Source of the DNA: Gerris lacustris
Taxonomy: Eukaryota; Arthropoda; Insecta; Hemiptera; Gerridae
Assembly: GCA_951217055.1 (NCBI GenBank)
Contig: OX578276.1
Span: forward strand, 134,280,587-134,344,586
DNA length: 64,000 nt
Reading direction: 5' to 3'
Made by a program: the position numbers and the translations under genes. Every line of letters begins with the position of its first letter. The stretch's first letter is position 1. Positions 37,283 through 47,309 of the stretch are shown one piece after another. The notes beneath the pieces were generated by a model. That model made no database searches. It worked only from the letters and a program-made list of their open reading frames with translations, and had not been told where the DNA came from.

Positions 37283-38019
37283 AGTAGTATGAATTGGAGA
37301 GTTCTGGCCCCAGGATATCGATTCGATAATATATTGATTTTGTATTGCATGTTTAGTCTAACCACCTGTCGTCTACTTGTACGAGGGTGTGGAACCACCA
37401 CCCCCACCCTTCCGATATGTTTTCGATAGCCTCACCTGTACACCTGTACACGTGTAACGATGTATGTTGAAGAAGTCGAAGCTCGTTCTTGTGAAACGTT
37501 GTACGCGGGGCGTTTCGAGAGGAGCCTATAAAAAATCTCGTGTTCCGACTGGTAATCGAACCCCCAATGTCTCGAGCGTGAATACTTTGACTAAACGATC
37601 TCGGACACAGAGCCAATATGGAGGGGGAGGTCGAGAGTCGGTACATAAGGCTCGGTCATGAATAATATTTTTTTAAATTAATTCTAAAAATTTGTTTCGC
37701 CCCCCTCCCCTCGGGGGGCTCTTTTTGTTGTAATAAAGTGAGCCCCCTTTATAAAATAATCTTCTCCGGATTGTTTCGGCCCCCTTTGTCGGGGCTCTGT
37801 TTGTTGTAAAAATAATTTCGGGCCCCCCCCCTTTATAAAATAATTTTCTCTATTCAAAAATTTAAATCGGGGCTCGGGCTATGTTTCCCGCTTAAATAAA
37901 TAAACAGAGGGCGGTCTCATCTCATGGTCTAATGGGGTATATACGGGGGGTGTCCCCCTGCCGAAAAAAAAAAATATTTCGCAGCCCCCCTTTGCGAAAA
38001 AAAAATTATTCGGGGCTCG
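37283..38019 (+). repeat. Left terminal inverted repeat
   Basis: 737 bp matching the reverse complement of 47,310-48,061. The outer about 590 bp is essentially identical. Inward there is one replacement near 37,885 and small indels in C/A runs. The inner part is a chain of GGGGCTC / CCCCCTTT blocks. Confidence 0.93.
37540..37608 (-). other. tRNA-like segment in left TIR
   Basis: Mirror of 47,736-47,804. See that entry. Confidence 0.3.
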
Positions 38020-38374
38020 TTATCTGGGTCGATCCTCTCCCAGACTTGTATTTAATATTATTATTTCTTTTAACGTATTGTTTTAAAAGTTGATAACGAG
38101 AACAGGATGTTCTCTGCGGTCGCAGACTTCCCTCTTAAAAATGTAATCTATAATAATTATTGTATACGGGTAGATTAAAAAAGAAATACAATTTATTTAA
38201 ACATATTTTATTATAATAATCACAATTCAATTATTACATCCGATTGAAAAAAGGAATTTATGTTAACATAAGTTTTAAATCAAAATATCAACACTGACCG
38301 TACACTCAAGGCGAACCGCATTGTACTTTTATATCTATTACCGACCAATAGAAACGTTTCTAACATCCTCATTG

Positions 38375-38410
38375 ATTATATTGACACCGAGTTTAACGGA
38401 AATATCAGTC
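38375..38410 (+). promoter_or_regulatory. TATA-like box and initiator of the first gene
   Basis: ATTATATT at 38,375-38,382 lies about 30 bp before the initiator match TCAGTC (38,405-38,410). The ATG follows at 38,442. The same spacing appears at the other two genes of the element. Confidence 0.6.
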
Positions 38411-38441
38411 GCTTTCAGACCTTAGTGAGGTACGGATCGTT

Positions 38442-39042
38442 ATGGATTTGTTATATCAATCAGTCATTACACGTTTCAGTTCGAAGAAATGTATTATCGT
38501 CGGATTGAATGCTATCGACGGCGAACCTACATTGAGAATCCAACAAGGCAGAGTTAGTGTAGACGTCGGTGAATACATCTTGAAAGTAATAAAGATTAAT
38601 CAACAGACGATAAACAATTTTTTTATGGAAAAGAACAGTGAAGAGACGTTATACTTGGACAGGAAAACAACTAATGATGTGTACTTGGAGAAACAAAAAA
38701 AGAAGAAAACCGCTTTAATTTTCTCAGAATTGAATGCATGGCAGTTAGTAACAGATAACGTTTTACAAAGCATAAAACTACACAAGAAAGAGGTTATTCA
38801 ACTTCTTTCAAACCTTCACAAGATCGAAGAATACATCGAAACTTTAAAGAAAATATGGAGTAAGTTTTTTTTTTTTTTTTTTTAAATAATTTTATTTTAT
38901 TATTTATCTTTCTTCTTATTAGTTAATTTCAATTATTTATTTTATAGACACCAACGAAGGAGCTGAACTTCCTGAAGTTTACTTTGACGTAGATGAGCGC
39001 CTCAAGGAAATACGAATGAACCAAACATTTTCCGAGGAATAA
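38442..39042 (+). CDS. Spliced small protein of unknown function in the polymerase element
   Basis: Two exons: 38,442-38,859 and 38,948-39,042. The donor A|GTAAGT and acceptor TTTTATAG|A join in frame (Asn codon across the junction), giving 170 residues ending FSEE and a stop. AATAAA follows at once. Unspliced, the frame runs into poly-T (poly-Phe). The N-terminal half has a strand-rich stretch (PTLRIQQGRVSVDVGEYIL); the middle is lysine-rich; then an amphipathic helix around NAWQLVTDNVLQSI and an acidic C-terminus. I cannot name it. The strand pattern followed by a Trp-containing helix is loosely like PC4-type single-strand DNA-binding domains, which would suit a replicating element, but that is only a suggestion. 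Confidence 0.75.
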
Positions 39043-39494
39043 AAATAAAAACACAGATTTGTAATTTTTTGTACAATTTTTATTTTACAAAATAAACAAA
39101 TTTAAAAAAAAAATTAAATGTCTTTTTGTTATTTATCCACTTGCTCTTTTCATTCAGCCCTAAATAATTTACATAGAATTTATTATTTTTTTCTCTGTAG
39201 AATGTTTATTAACAAATAATACAAAGTTTTTTAGTTACGTTTATTTTGTACAAAAATGTCCACATTTTGACGCTTTAAGAACTAATAAAGTTAAAAGTAC
39301 AAACATCTGCTTTACAAAAGAAATCTCTAAGATAATAAAAATAGAATACAAAAATCTTAGTTGTTTTCACTACTCACAATTCTATGACCACAACTATAAC
39401 CTAGTATATGGTTTATTAATTTACAATTGCCATTGCAGCAAACATATATAAAGGATTTTAATAATATATGACAGTCTCAAAGAAGTAATCATAT
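39043..39494. other. Convergent 3' regions
   Basis: AT-rich DNA between the ends of two convergent genes, with polyadenylation-type AATAAA words on both strands (plus near 39,037; minus near 39,411-39,418). No gene. Confidence 0.6.
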
Positions 39495-40799
39495 TTATAT
39501 CTTATGAAGTAATTTATTGTATCTGCTTTGTCTTTTAGTTTCCCAACTCCGTCTAAGCTTATTTAGCATGGCTATATAATTGATTGAGCATGGTTCGTTT
39601 TCTCTTAACCCTGGCATTCTATATTTGGTAACCTCAGAGGAGTCGTAACTCCCAATTGAATTAGGTGATTCATCAACGCTACATGTTTTATAGTTGTTTA
39701 AGTCATATTTCTTTTTGTGTAAATCTCGTGACTGTACTTTATCCATATCGGAATCATCAGAAATATATCTATTTAAAAATGTTAACTGGGCGTGACTATA
39801 TTTCGGAGCCTTAGAGGATTCGTAGCTCATAGGAGATTTATCAACGCTACATGTTTTATAGTTGTTAAAATCATATTTAGAATTAACAATTTTTTGACAT
39901 TTATTTTGGTATATGTCTCCTGACTCTACCTCATCCATGTCGGGGAGTGATGAATTATCAGAAATAACACTATTTAGAAATGTTAACTGTGGGTGATTAT
40001 ATTTCGGAGCCTTAGAGGAATCATAGCTCCTATTTGAATTAATTTTTGTATCAAAACTGCATGTTTTATTTAAGTCATAATTAGAATTATCAATTTTTAG
40101 ATAATTCTTTGAGTGCGAATCTCCTAAATTTATCCCCTCAATTTCGGAGATTGATGAATCTTCAGAATCAACATCAATAGTTAGGTTTGTCTTTCCTGGA
40201 CTGGTTTCTGTGTCTTTACAAGAACCCAGATCTGGCTCCTTATCCAACTCTTCTTGCTTGCTTTCTTCAACATGTTTATTAAATTTACCACCTGGTTGCT
40301 TAATTACTTCCAGTGGTTGCTGGAGATTAAAACATTTCGATACAGTTTCAGTTGTAAAAGAATCCATTGGTTCTTTTACCGGTGGATTCTGGTTATCTAT
40401 AGCTTCTTTTTGCTTAGTTAAAGTTTTAAATTCAACACCGTCTATTGCGGAAGCTTGCTGTGTTAGAACCTCTGGACCTCGCAGAAAATCTATATCGGTG
40501 AAATACCACAAACTAGGAGTATGAAGATCTACAGTGTCTTTATACGTTTTTTCTTTGGTATTAATTTTCTTCAGTTGCCTACGGTACGCAGTACGCAGAA
40601 TATTAATTTTTCTACGTACCAGACCCCTATCAGCTTTGGGTTCAATTTCTTTCATCTTTTCCACCAGTTTTTCGTACGCCATGTCCTTCTTATTCCTATT
40701 TTTATATGCTTTACTTTTTATGTCCCACAGTGCTGGTAAGTTGTGGTATAAAATTATAAACTCACGCCAGAATTTCTTATTACTCTTTGGTAATGTCAT
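39495..40799 (-). CDS. MADF-domain DNA-binding protein
   Basis: 434 residues from the ATG at 40,799. An upstream in-frame TTG at 40,868 is not a credible start and lies almost at the predicted transcription start. Residues about 8-95 match the MADF (Myb/SANT-like) pattern: FWREFIILYHNLPALWDI, then KNRNKKDMAYEKLV and RRKINILRTAYRRQLKK, then LWYFTDIDFL. MADF domains bind DNA in insect regulators. The rest is acidic, probably disordered, with three copies of a unit around NNYKTCSVD...SYDSSKAPKY and QLTFLN. A basic Arg/Lys tail ends the protein (SWETKRQSRYNKLLHKI). The gene is divergent from the polymerase gene, and its promoter faces the iteron array, making it the natural candidate to bind those sites. 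Confidence 0.85.
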   Translation of the reverse strand: MTLPKSNKKFWREFIILYHNLPALWDIKSKAYKNRNKKDMAYEKLVEKMKEIEPKADRGLVRRKINILRTAYRRQLKKINTKEKTYKDTVDLHTPSLWYFTDIDFLRGPEVLTQQASAIDGVEFKTLTKQKEAIDNQNPPVKEPMDSFTTETVSKCFNLQQPLEVIKQPGGKFNKHVEESKQEELDKEPDLGSCKDTETSPGKTNLTIDVDSEDSSISEIEGINLGDSHSKNYLKIDNSNYDLNKTCSFDTKINSNRSYDSSKAPKYNHPQLTFLNSVISDNSSLPDMDEVESGDIYQNKCQKIVNSKYDFNNYKTCSVDKSPMSYESSKAPKYSHAQLTFLNRYISDDSDMDKVQSRDLHKKKYDLNNYKTCSVDESPNSIGSYDSSEVTKYRMPGLRENEPCSINYIAMLNKLRRSWETKRQSRYNKLLHKI

Positions 40800-40872
40800 A
40801 ATAATAACAATTAAAACACAGTGAGAGAATGAACAGGATAAGGTCTTTCCTCGATCAACTATCGCCAAACAC

Positions 40873-40906
40873 TGTCATAAACAGATTGGGAAAAATCCCT
40901 TTTATA
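40873..40906 (-). promoter_or_regulatory. TATA box and start region of the MADF gene
   Basis: TATAAAAG on the minus strand (40,899-40,906), with ACAGTG starting at about 40,873, roughly 31-33 bp downstream. The ATG is at 40,799. The first iteron begins only about 90 bp upstream of the TATA box. Confidence 0.7.
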
Positions 40907-40995
40907 CAATTAGTTTGCACAAAACATGACACATATAATACTATTTGCTCGGAAATGTTAACTTAATTGACTATATGTGTAATATAAGGCTTTGA

Positions 40996-41783
40996 TGTTT
41001 CCGCAAACATCAAACAGTCCCATTCATAGTTAGGATGATTTGATTGCGCTAATGTTTGCGCAAACATCAAACAGCCCCATTTAAAATTAATATGATTGTG
41101 CTAGTGTTTGCGCAAACATCAAACAGCCCCAATCATAGTTAGGATGATTGCCCATTTGTTTGCGCAAACATCAAACAGCCCCATTCATAGTTAGGATAAT
41201 TGCCCATTTGTTTGCGCAAACATCAAACAGCCCCATTCATAGTTAGGATGATTGCCCATTTGTTTGCGCAAACATCAAACAGCCCCATTTAAAATTAATA
41301 TGATTGTGCTAGTGTTTGCGCAAACATCAAACAGCCCCATTCATAGTTAGGATGATTGCCCATTTGTTTGCGCAAACATCAAACAGCCCCATTCATAGTT
41401 AGGATAATTACCCATTTGTTTGCGCAAACATCAAACAGCCCCAATCATAGTTAGGATGATTGCCCATTTGTTTGCGCAAACAATCTTTGTTTACGTGTTT
41501 GCGCAAACATCAAACAGCCCTATTCATAGTTAGGATGATTGCCCATTTGTTTGCGCAAACATCAAACAGCCCCATTCATAGTTAGGATAATTACCCATTT
41601 GTTTGCGCAAACATCAAACAGCTCCATTTAAAGTTAATATGTTTGCGCAAACAATCTTTGTTTACGTGTTTGCGCAAACATCAAACAGCCCTATTCATAG
41701 TTAGGATGATTGCCCATTTGTTTGCGCAAACATTAAACAGCCCCAATCATAGTTAGGATGATTATCCATTTGTTGGCGCAATC
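40996..41783. repeat. Iteron array: 15 perfect TGTTTGCGCAAACA palindromes
   Basis: Perfect 14-bp palindromes start at 41,053, 41,105, 41,157, 41,209, 41,261, 41,313, 41,365, 41,417, 41,469, 41,496, 41,548, 41,600, 41,640, 41,667 and 41,719. Degenerate copies lie at 40,996 and about 41,770. Eleven of the fourteen intervals are exactly 52 bp; the others are 27, 40 and 27. Most units continue TCAAACAGCCCCATTCATAG. The array fills the space between two divergent promoters. 52 bp is five turns of B-DNA, so bound proteins would sit on one face. Confidence 0.95.
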
Positions 41784-41956
41784 ATCAAACAGCTCCAGAT
41801 GAGTATTTAAAAACCGTTACAGGTATAGTAAATAATCCTTTGCTTCTATTCAACATAACCTGTGTTGAAGATACCATTGTAAAAAAATTACACGATTTAA
41901 CGTCAAATCTTATATTGCTTAAAAGTAATTGAGAATAATAATAATAGTTATTATAA

Positions 41957-42256
41957 AAAGAAATAAAAATTTAATTCGTTTATTTTAATTTAGTTATCAG
42001 TTATCAGTATAGAGTTGGCTTTACTTCCTTTCTCATCAAGAAACCACATCCGAGTCAATACAATACAATTAACCGCAATCTATCACTGAATTGATAAAAA
42101 CTCGAAGAAATATAAATTTAATTTTATTCGTTTATTTTAATTTAGCTATTAGGTATCAGAGAGTTGACCTTATTTCCTTTCACAACAAGAAACCACATCC
42201 GAGTCAATACAATACAATTAACCGCAAACTAACACTGAATTGATAAAAACTCAACC
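41957..42256. repeat. Tandem duplication of ~150 bp upstream of the polymerase promoter
   Basis: 41,957-42,105 and 42,108-42,256 share AGAAACCACATCCGAGTCAA, TACAATACAATTAACCGCAA and TGAATTGATAAAAACTC. The copies have diverged by several substitutions and small indels. Confidence 0.85.
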
Positions 42257-42309
42257 GTGTGAAAAACCGTTAGCGATATTATTTGCCCCCTTCTTCCGGA
42301 GTAATTGAG

Positions 42310-42345
42310 TATAAATAGACGAATTATCTAGATATTGATTCATTC
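42310..42345 (+). promoter_or_regulatory. TATA box and initiator of the polymerase gene
   Basis: TATAAATA at 42,310-42,317 and initiator TCATTC at 42,340-42,345 place the start at about 42,342. A 5' untranslated exon runs to 42,408 (AAG|GTAATT donor), followed by an intron with a long T tract ending TTATAG at 42,542, directly before the ATG. Confidence 0.75.
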
Positions 42346-42542
42346 GCATTTTGGATCTCTCAGCGAGCACACAAGTACGATTTCTTCTTCCTCCAACAGC
42401 CAATTAAGGTAATTACTTTTTTTTTTTTTTTTTTTTTTTCTTTTTTTTTTTTTTGTTTAAATTCTGTTCAATTAATTTATTTTCATTTAATTTTTTATTT
42501 ATCATTTTTATAAATAGTTAATTTCAATGATTTAATTTATAG

Positions 42543-45500
42543 ATGACTTCACTAGCTGACAAATTAAACGGTGCTACAAGACGTTACCTAAAAGTAACAG
42601 AGTTGGAAGTAAATAAGAGGTATAAAATCATTGGATTTAGCACAGTGAATGGAAAGTATGGCAAAACTCTAGTGGCGGAAATCAATAATGAGGGAGGAGA
42701 GAGATTACATATATTTTTACCGACGAGATTCCAATCGATGATGTCGGACGAGGAGATTAATTCATACAACGGTTAGTTAATAAAAATTTATTATTAATAT
42801 TATTTTCTTTGTTAAATTATTATTTAATTTTTTATTAATTTTACTCATTTATGTTCGTATAGGAAATCTTGATATGGTCTTCGAGGGGATAGAGAAGACT
42901 ACACATCTAGTTAAATTTATTGATGTAAACAAAGAAAAGAAGGCGGAGGAGGAACACCAAACCAAGGAGAGAAAACTACAGAAATGTGAGTTGTGTAACA
43001 TTTCATTTTTTTCATCACATAGGTGTTTGCATTGTACCAAATGTGACATTAGCTTCTTATCACCTTTGCATTTTAAACTTCATACATGTACTAAAAAATA
43101 TCAATGCGATCACTGTAAGAAAATGTTTTTTCTCTATTCCGAAATGAAACATCATGTTAATAGATGTTTTACTTCAAACGGAAAGAGAAAAAACATTTTC
43201 AAACAGCGATCCATGAGTAAAAAACAGAGACTCTACTGCGTTCCGGACCAAGCTGGTACCGTAACTTCGATGAATGGAAACGCTGTAGACATCTTTGTAA
43301 AAAATATGAATAATAACTCTGACCCGGCCTTGTTTTTTGAAGAAACTCGACAGACTATAAAGACGATACTTAGGGACTACATTGAAAAATGGCATAATCT
43401 GAAAACTAATACAATGTTTGAGTGTGAATACATTAAGGATGAGGGGACTGTGACCGAAACAATGACTGATGCTAACTTTAAAACAAAAACGGAAAGACTA
43501 GACTTATCTACAGACTTTGACAATTACATTGACACTGTTATAGAAAAATTAATTAGGGAAATTGAGACGTTTGTTTCAATGGGTTCTGGCTGGAAACTTT
43601 TCCGTGTCAACGGACTTTTAATCAGAATGTCTAAATACAAACCTTTGAAGGGGGGATGTAGATTTATTTTGCCTAAAAAAATTGCAAATACAAAATCCGT
43701 AATAAATATAAATAATTCTGACGAGTACTGTTTTAAGTACTCGATACTTTCGTCCATGTTAGACCATCATTACGAAAAACTTGGAAATTATAAACTTATT
43801 AATCACAATTATTCTTTTTCGGGAATTTCATTTCCCACGTCTTTAAAAGATGTGGAGAAATTTGAAAAAATTAATAATGTAAGTATAAACATTTATGCCT
43901 TGGACAAGGATAATATCGTTTATCCGCGTCAAATTTCTAAATTTATTAGATCGAGTGTTCAGCATTTCGATCTATTATACTTACAAAATGAGTCACATGG
44001 ACATTTTTGTTTGATAAAAAATTTTTCGCGTCTCGTCTCCTCACAATTGAATAAACGTAATGGTAAACAATTAATTTGCAAAATGTGTTTCAAAACATAT
44101 CGAAATGATTACATATCCGTTGAGGGTAAGTTACCCTCTCAACGTTTAAGTGAACATGAAACTCTATGTTCACAACACCGCGCTAGTAGGGTTTTAATGC
44201 CAAAGCCCGAAAAGGCGTTTATAAAATTTAAAAATATCAATAATAAAATGCGCGTACCGGTTGTAGTGTACGCGGATTTCGAATCCTTACTGAGACCTGT
44301 AGAAACAAATAGCGAAACAAATTGTAATAAATCTTGGACTAAAAAGACCCACGTTCACGAAATTTGTAGTGTCGGCGCTTATGTGAAATCGAGCGTAGAT
44401 ACATTTACAAAACCCGTTTTTACTTATACAGGTCCTGACGCGGTTGATAAATTTTTCACATACCTACGCGATCTGTGTAGGGAAGTGGAATCACTTTACA
44501 GTAAAGTCGTCCCGATGGAACCTCTAACCGCAGAAGAGAGTAAACGTTTTGACGACGCTACACATTGCGGTATTTGTAGTCAGGTGATCACAATGACCGA
44601 TACGAAGTGTCGTGACCATGATCACCTTTCCGGAAAATTCAGATTCGCTACTCACGTTGCGTGTAATCTGAATTTTAATCTTCCCGAATTCATTCCCGTT
44701 ATGATTCACAACCTTTCGGGCTATGATGGACATCCGCTTGTTTTGGGTATATCGAGCCTCCCTGGTGAGGTGACTGTAATACCCAACACAACGGAAAAAT
44801 ACATCACCTTCACAAAGGCTTTTGACGACATTAAAATAAAAATAAAGTTCGTCGACACGTATAGGTTTCTAAATACCAGCCTGGAGAAACAAATCTCCAA
44901 CATGCCTCAATTTCCCGAAATGAGTCGAATTTTTACAGACGATACGAAACGACAATTACTGTTAAGGAAGGGGGTCTATCCGTATTCATACATGACCGAT
45001 TGGGACAAAATGACAGAGTCTCGTTTACCTGACAAACAGTACTTTTACAACGACTTGACTGACAAACATATTAGTGACGAGGATTATGCCCACGCACAGA
45101 CAGTATGGACTTCATTTAATTTACAATCAATGACCGATTACTGCGAACTGTACATGTTAACTGACGTTATTTTGCTATGTGATGTCTTTGAACAGTTTCG
45201 AAACGTTTGCTATTCCGTTTACGGCCTCGATCCCGCTTGGTACTTTACAGCCCCAAGTCTATCTTTCGACGCGATGTTGTTATACACGGGTGTAACACTC
45301 GACCTATTAACCGATTACGATATGTATTTGATGTTGGAAAGCGGTATTCGAGGAGGTATTACGACGTGCGTGACACGGGAAGCAACCGCAAACAACCCGT
45401 ATATGAAAAATTTCGACCCCTCGAAACCCGTAAGTTATATTTCGTACATAGACGCGAATAACCTTTACGGTTATGCTCAATCCGATGTCCTGCCGCATTC

Positions 45501-46677
45501 TAATTTCCAATGGTCCGCTACGGACTTGGACGTGATGAATGTTCCCGACGATTCTCCCGTCGGTTACATTTTAGACGTCGATGTAAGTGTTCCCACCGAC
45601 AAGTCTTTTCACGACCGATTCGATCAGTTACCTCTTTTGGCGGAAAATAAATTACCCCCCGGTGGAAAACACGTCAAACTTATCGCGACCCTAAATGATA
45701 AAACCCGCTATGTGATCCATTACCGGAGTCTAAAACAGGCTTTGGTAATGGGTTATAAACTGAAAAAAATCCACCGCGTAATTAGTTTCGATCAATCGCC
45801 CTGGTTAAAGGGGTACATTGATCTAAACACTCGCATGCGTCAGTCTGCGAAAAACAATTTCGAGAAAGATTTTTATAAATTAATGGTAAATTCTACTTAC
45901 GGCAGATTCCTTATGAATAAGCGTAAACGAGTAAACATGCAGTTGTGTACAGACGAGACCAGTTTCATGAAACTGGTCTCAAAGGCCAACTTTAAAGACC
46001 GGATAATATTTAACGAGAATGTCACGGCTGTGACATTGTACAAAGAGTCAATCCTTTTCGATTCCCCCATCCAAATAGGCTTTACCGTTTTGGAACTGTC
46101 AAAGACATTAATGTACGATTTTAATTACAACATTATGCTCGACAATTACGGTGACAGACTGACTTTACTCTATATGGACACGGACAGTTTTATATATAAA
46201 ATCGAAACAGAGGACATTTATGACGATTATCTTAGTTTGAGGAATCATTTCGATTTCTCAAACTTTCCGACAGAACACAAATGCTATTCGATTGAAAACA
46301 AGGCCGTGGTTGGAAAATTTAAAGATGAAACTCCGGGTAAAATTATAACCGATTTTGTAGCGTTAAGACCAAAAATGTATTCTTATAGAACAGACGATTA
46401 TAAGGAAGTAAAGAAATGCAAAGGTGTTAAAAAGTCCTCAGTAGACAAACAACTGACTTTTAACGAGTACAGACGGATACTACATACTAATAAACAGATG
46501 TACTGCACTTACAAGAATATAATATCAAAACGACATAGACTATTCACTTGCGCTTACAACAAATTAGCACTGACAAACAATGACGACAAACGAAAAATTT
46601 TACAAGACGGAATACATACAGTAGCATTTGGTAACTGTAACATTATCAGTGAGGATGAAAATGAAACTGATGCATAA
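42543..46677 (+). CDS. Protein-primed-type family B DNA polymerase with N-terminal extension and zinc fingers
   Basis: Two coding exons: 42,543-42,771 and 42,863-46,677. Donor G|GTTAGT and acceptor CGTATAG|G join in frame, making ATG 42,874 an internal Met. The total is about 1,347 residues. Exon 1 encodes a compact domain (KVTELEVNKRYKIIGF, KYGKTLVAEI, IFLPTRF), probably a small beta barrel. Positions below are counted from Met 42,874. Cys/His fingers start at C38/C41. A region common to this polymerase group includes HFDLLYLQ and HGHFCLIKNFSRLVSSQ. Exonuclease motifs: YADFES (D468, E470), HNLSGYDGH (D618), YCELYMLTDVILL. Polymerase motif A: IDANNLYG (D860). Motif B: KLMVNSTYG (K1002, Y1009). 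Motif C: YMDTDSF (D1102, D1104). All catalytic residues are intact. It should replicate the element from its ends. Confidence 0.92.
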
Positions 46678-47309
46678 CTCTCATTCATTTTAAGTTATTT
46701 TTTATTAATCAATTTTTTTTGTTTGTTTTCTATTTCAGTTTAATAAAAGAAGTATTCGTTATCCTACTCGATGTAATTATTTTTCATTGTTTAAAAAATA
46801 AAACAGATTATAATGTACATATGTTTTTTATTGTAAATAAAGTGAATGTAATATATTTTGTTGACGTTTTTATCGCTTATCAAATTTCCTTTTCCTCTAA
46901 CATTATCAAAATAGTTTGTAAGTACAAATGAAAAGAATGTTTTACTACAATGAACTACAACTCGTAGGAATGTTTACTACATCGTAAAAGATAAACTCTT
47001 TGATAATTTTAATATGTGGAATTCATAATAATGTGGGCGGTCAGAGGAGATTACGAGTTCGAATACCAGAGAAGTAAGTATGATTATTTTTATATAAACT
47101 CATAGGGAAACTTTGAAATAAGAGGCCGTTAACAGAAACGAGCCCCGAATAAATTTTTTCACAAAGGGGGGCTAATATTTTTTCGATAGGGGGACACCAC
47201 CCGTTTACACGGGAAAGGAACCGTCAACAGAAACGAGCTCCGAAGTAAGTATAATTATTTTTATATAAACTCATAGGGAAACTTTGAAATAAGAGGCCGT
47301 TAACAGAGA
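46678..47309 (+). other. 3' region of the polymerase gene and subterminal repeats
   Basis: AATAAA at about 46,797 is the likely polyadenylation signal. From 47,060 inward-facing copies of GGCCGT(T/C)AACAG and ACGAGC(C/T)CCGAA form a partial tandem duplication of about 180 bp before the TIR proper. Confidence 0.6.

Noticed and set aside
37353..37661. Open frames of 65-97 residues present identically in both TIRs
   Set aside because: Their duplication only reflects the inverted repeats; the two frames overlap on opposite strands and show no domain.
40800..40868. N-terminal extension of the MADF protein to 40,868
   Set aside because: The triplet there is TTG, and the predicted transcription start is only about five bases upstream; the ATG at 40,799 directly precedes the MADF domain.
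40996..41783. CRISPR array interpretation of the 52-bp repeats
   Set aside because: The spacers are themselves repeated, the repeat is a short palindrome, and the setting is a eukaryotic mobile element.
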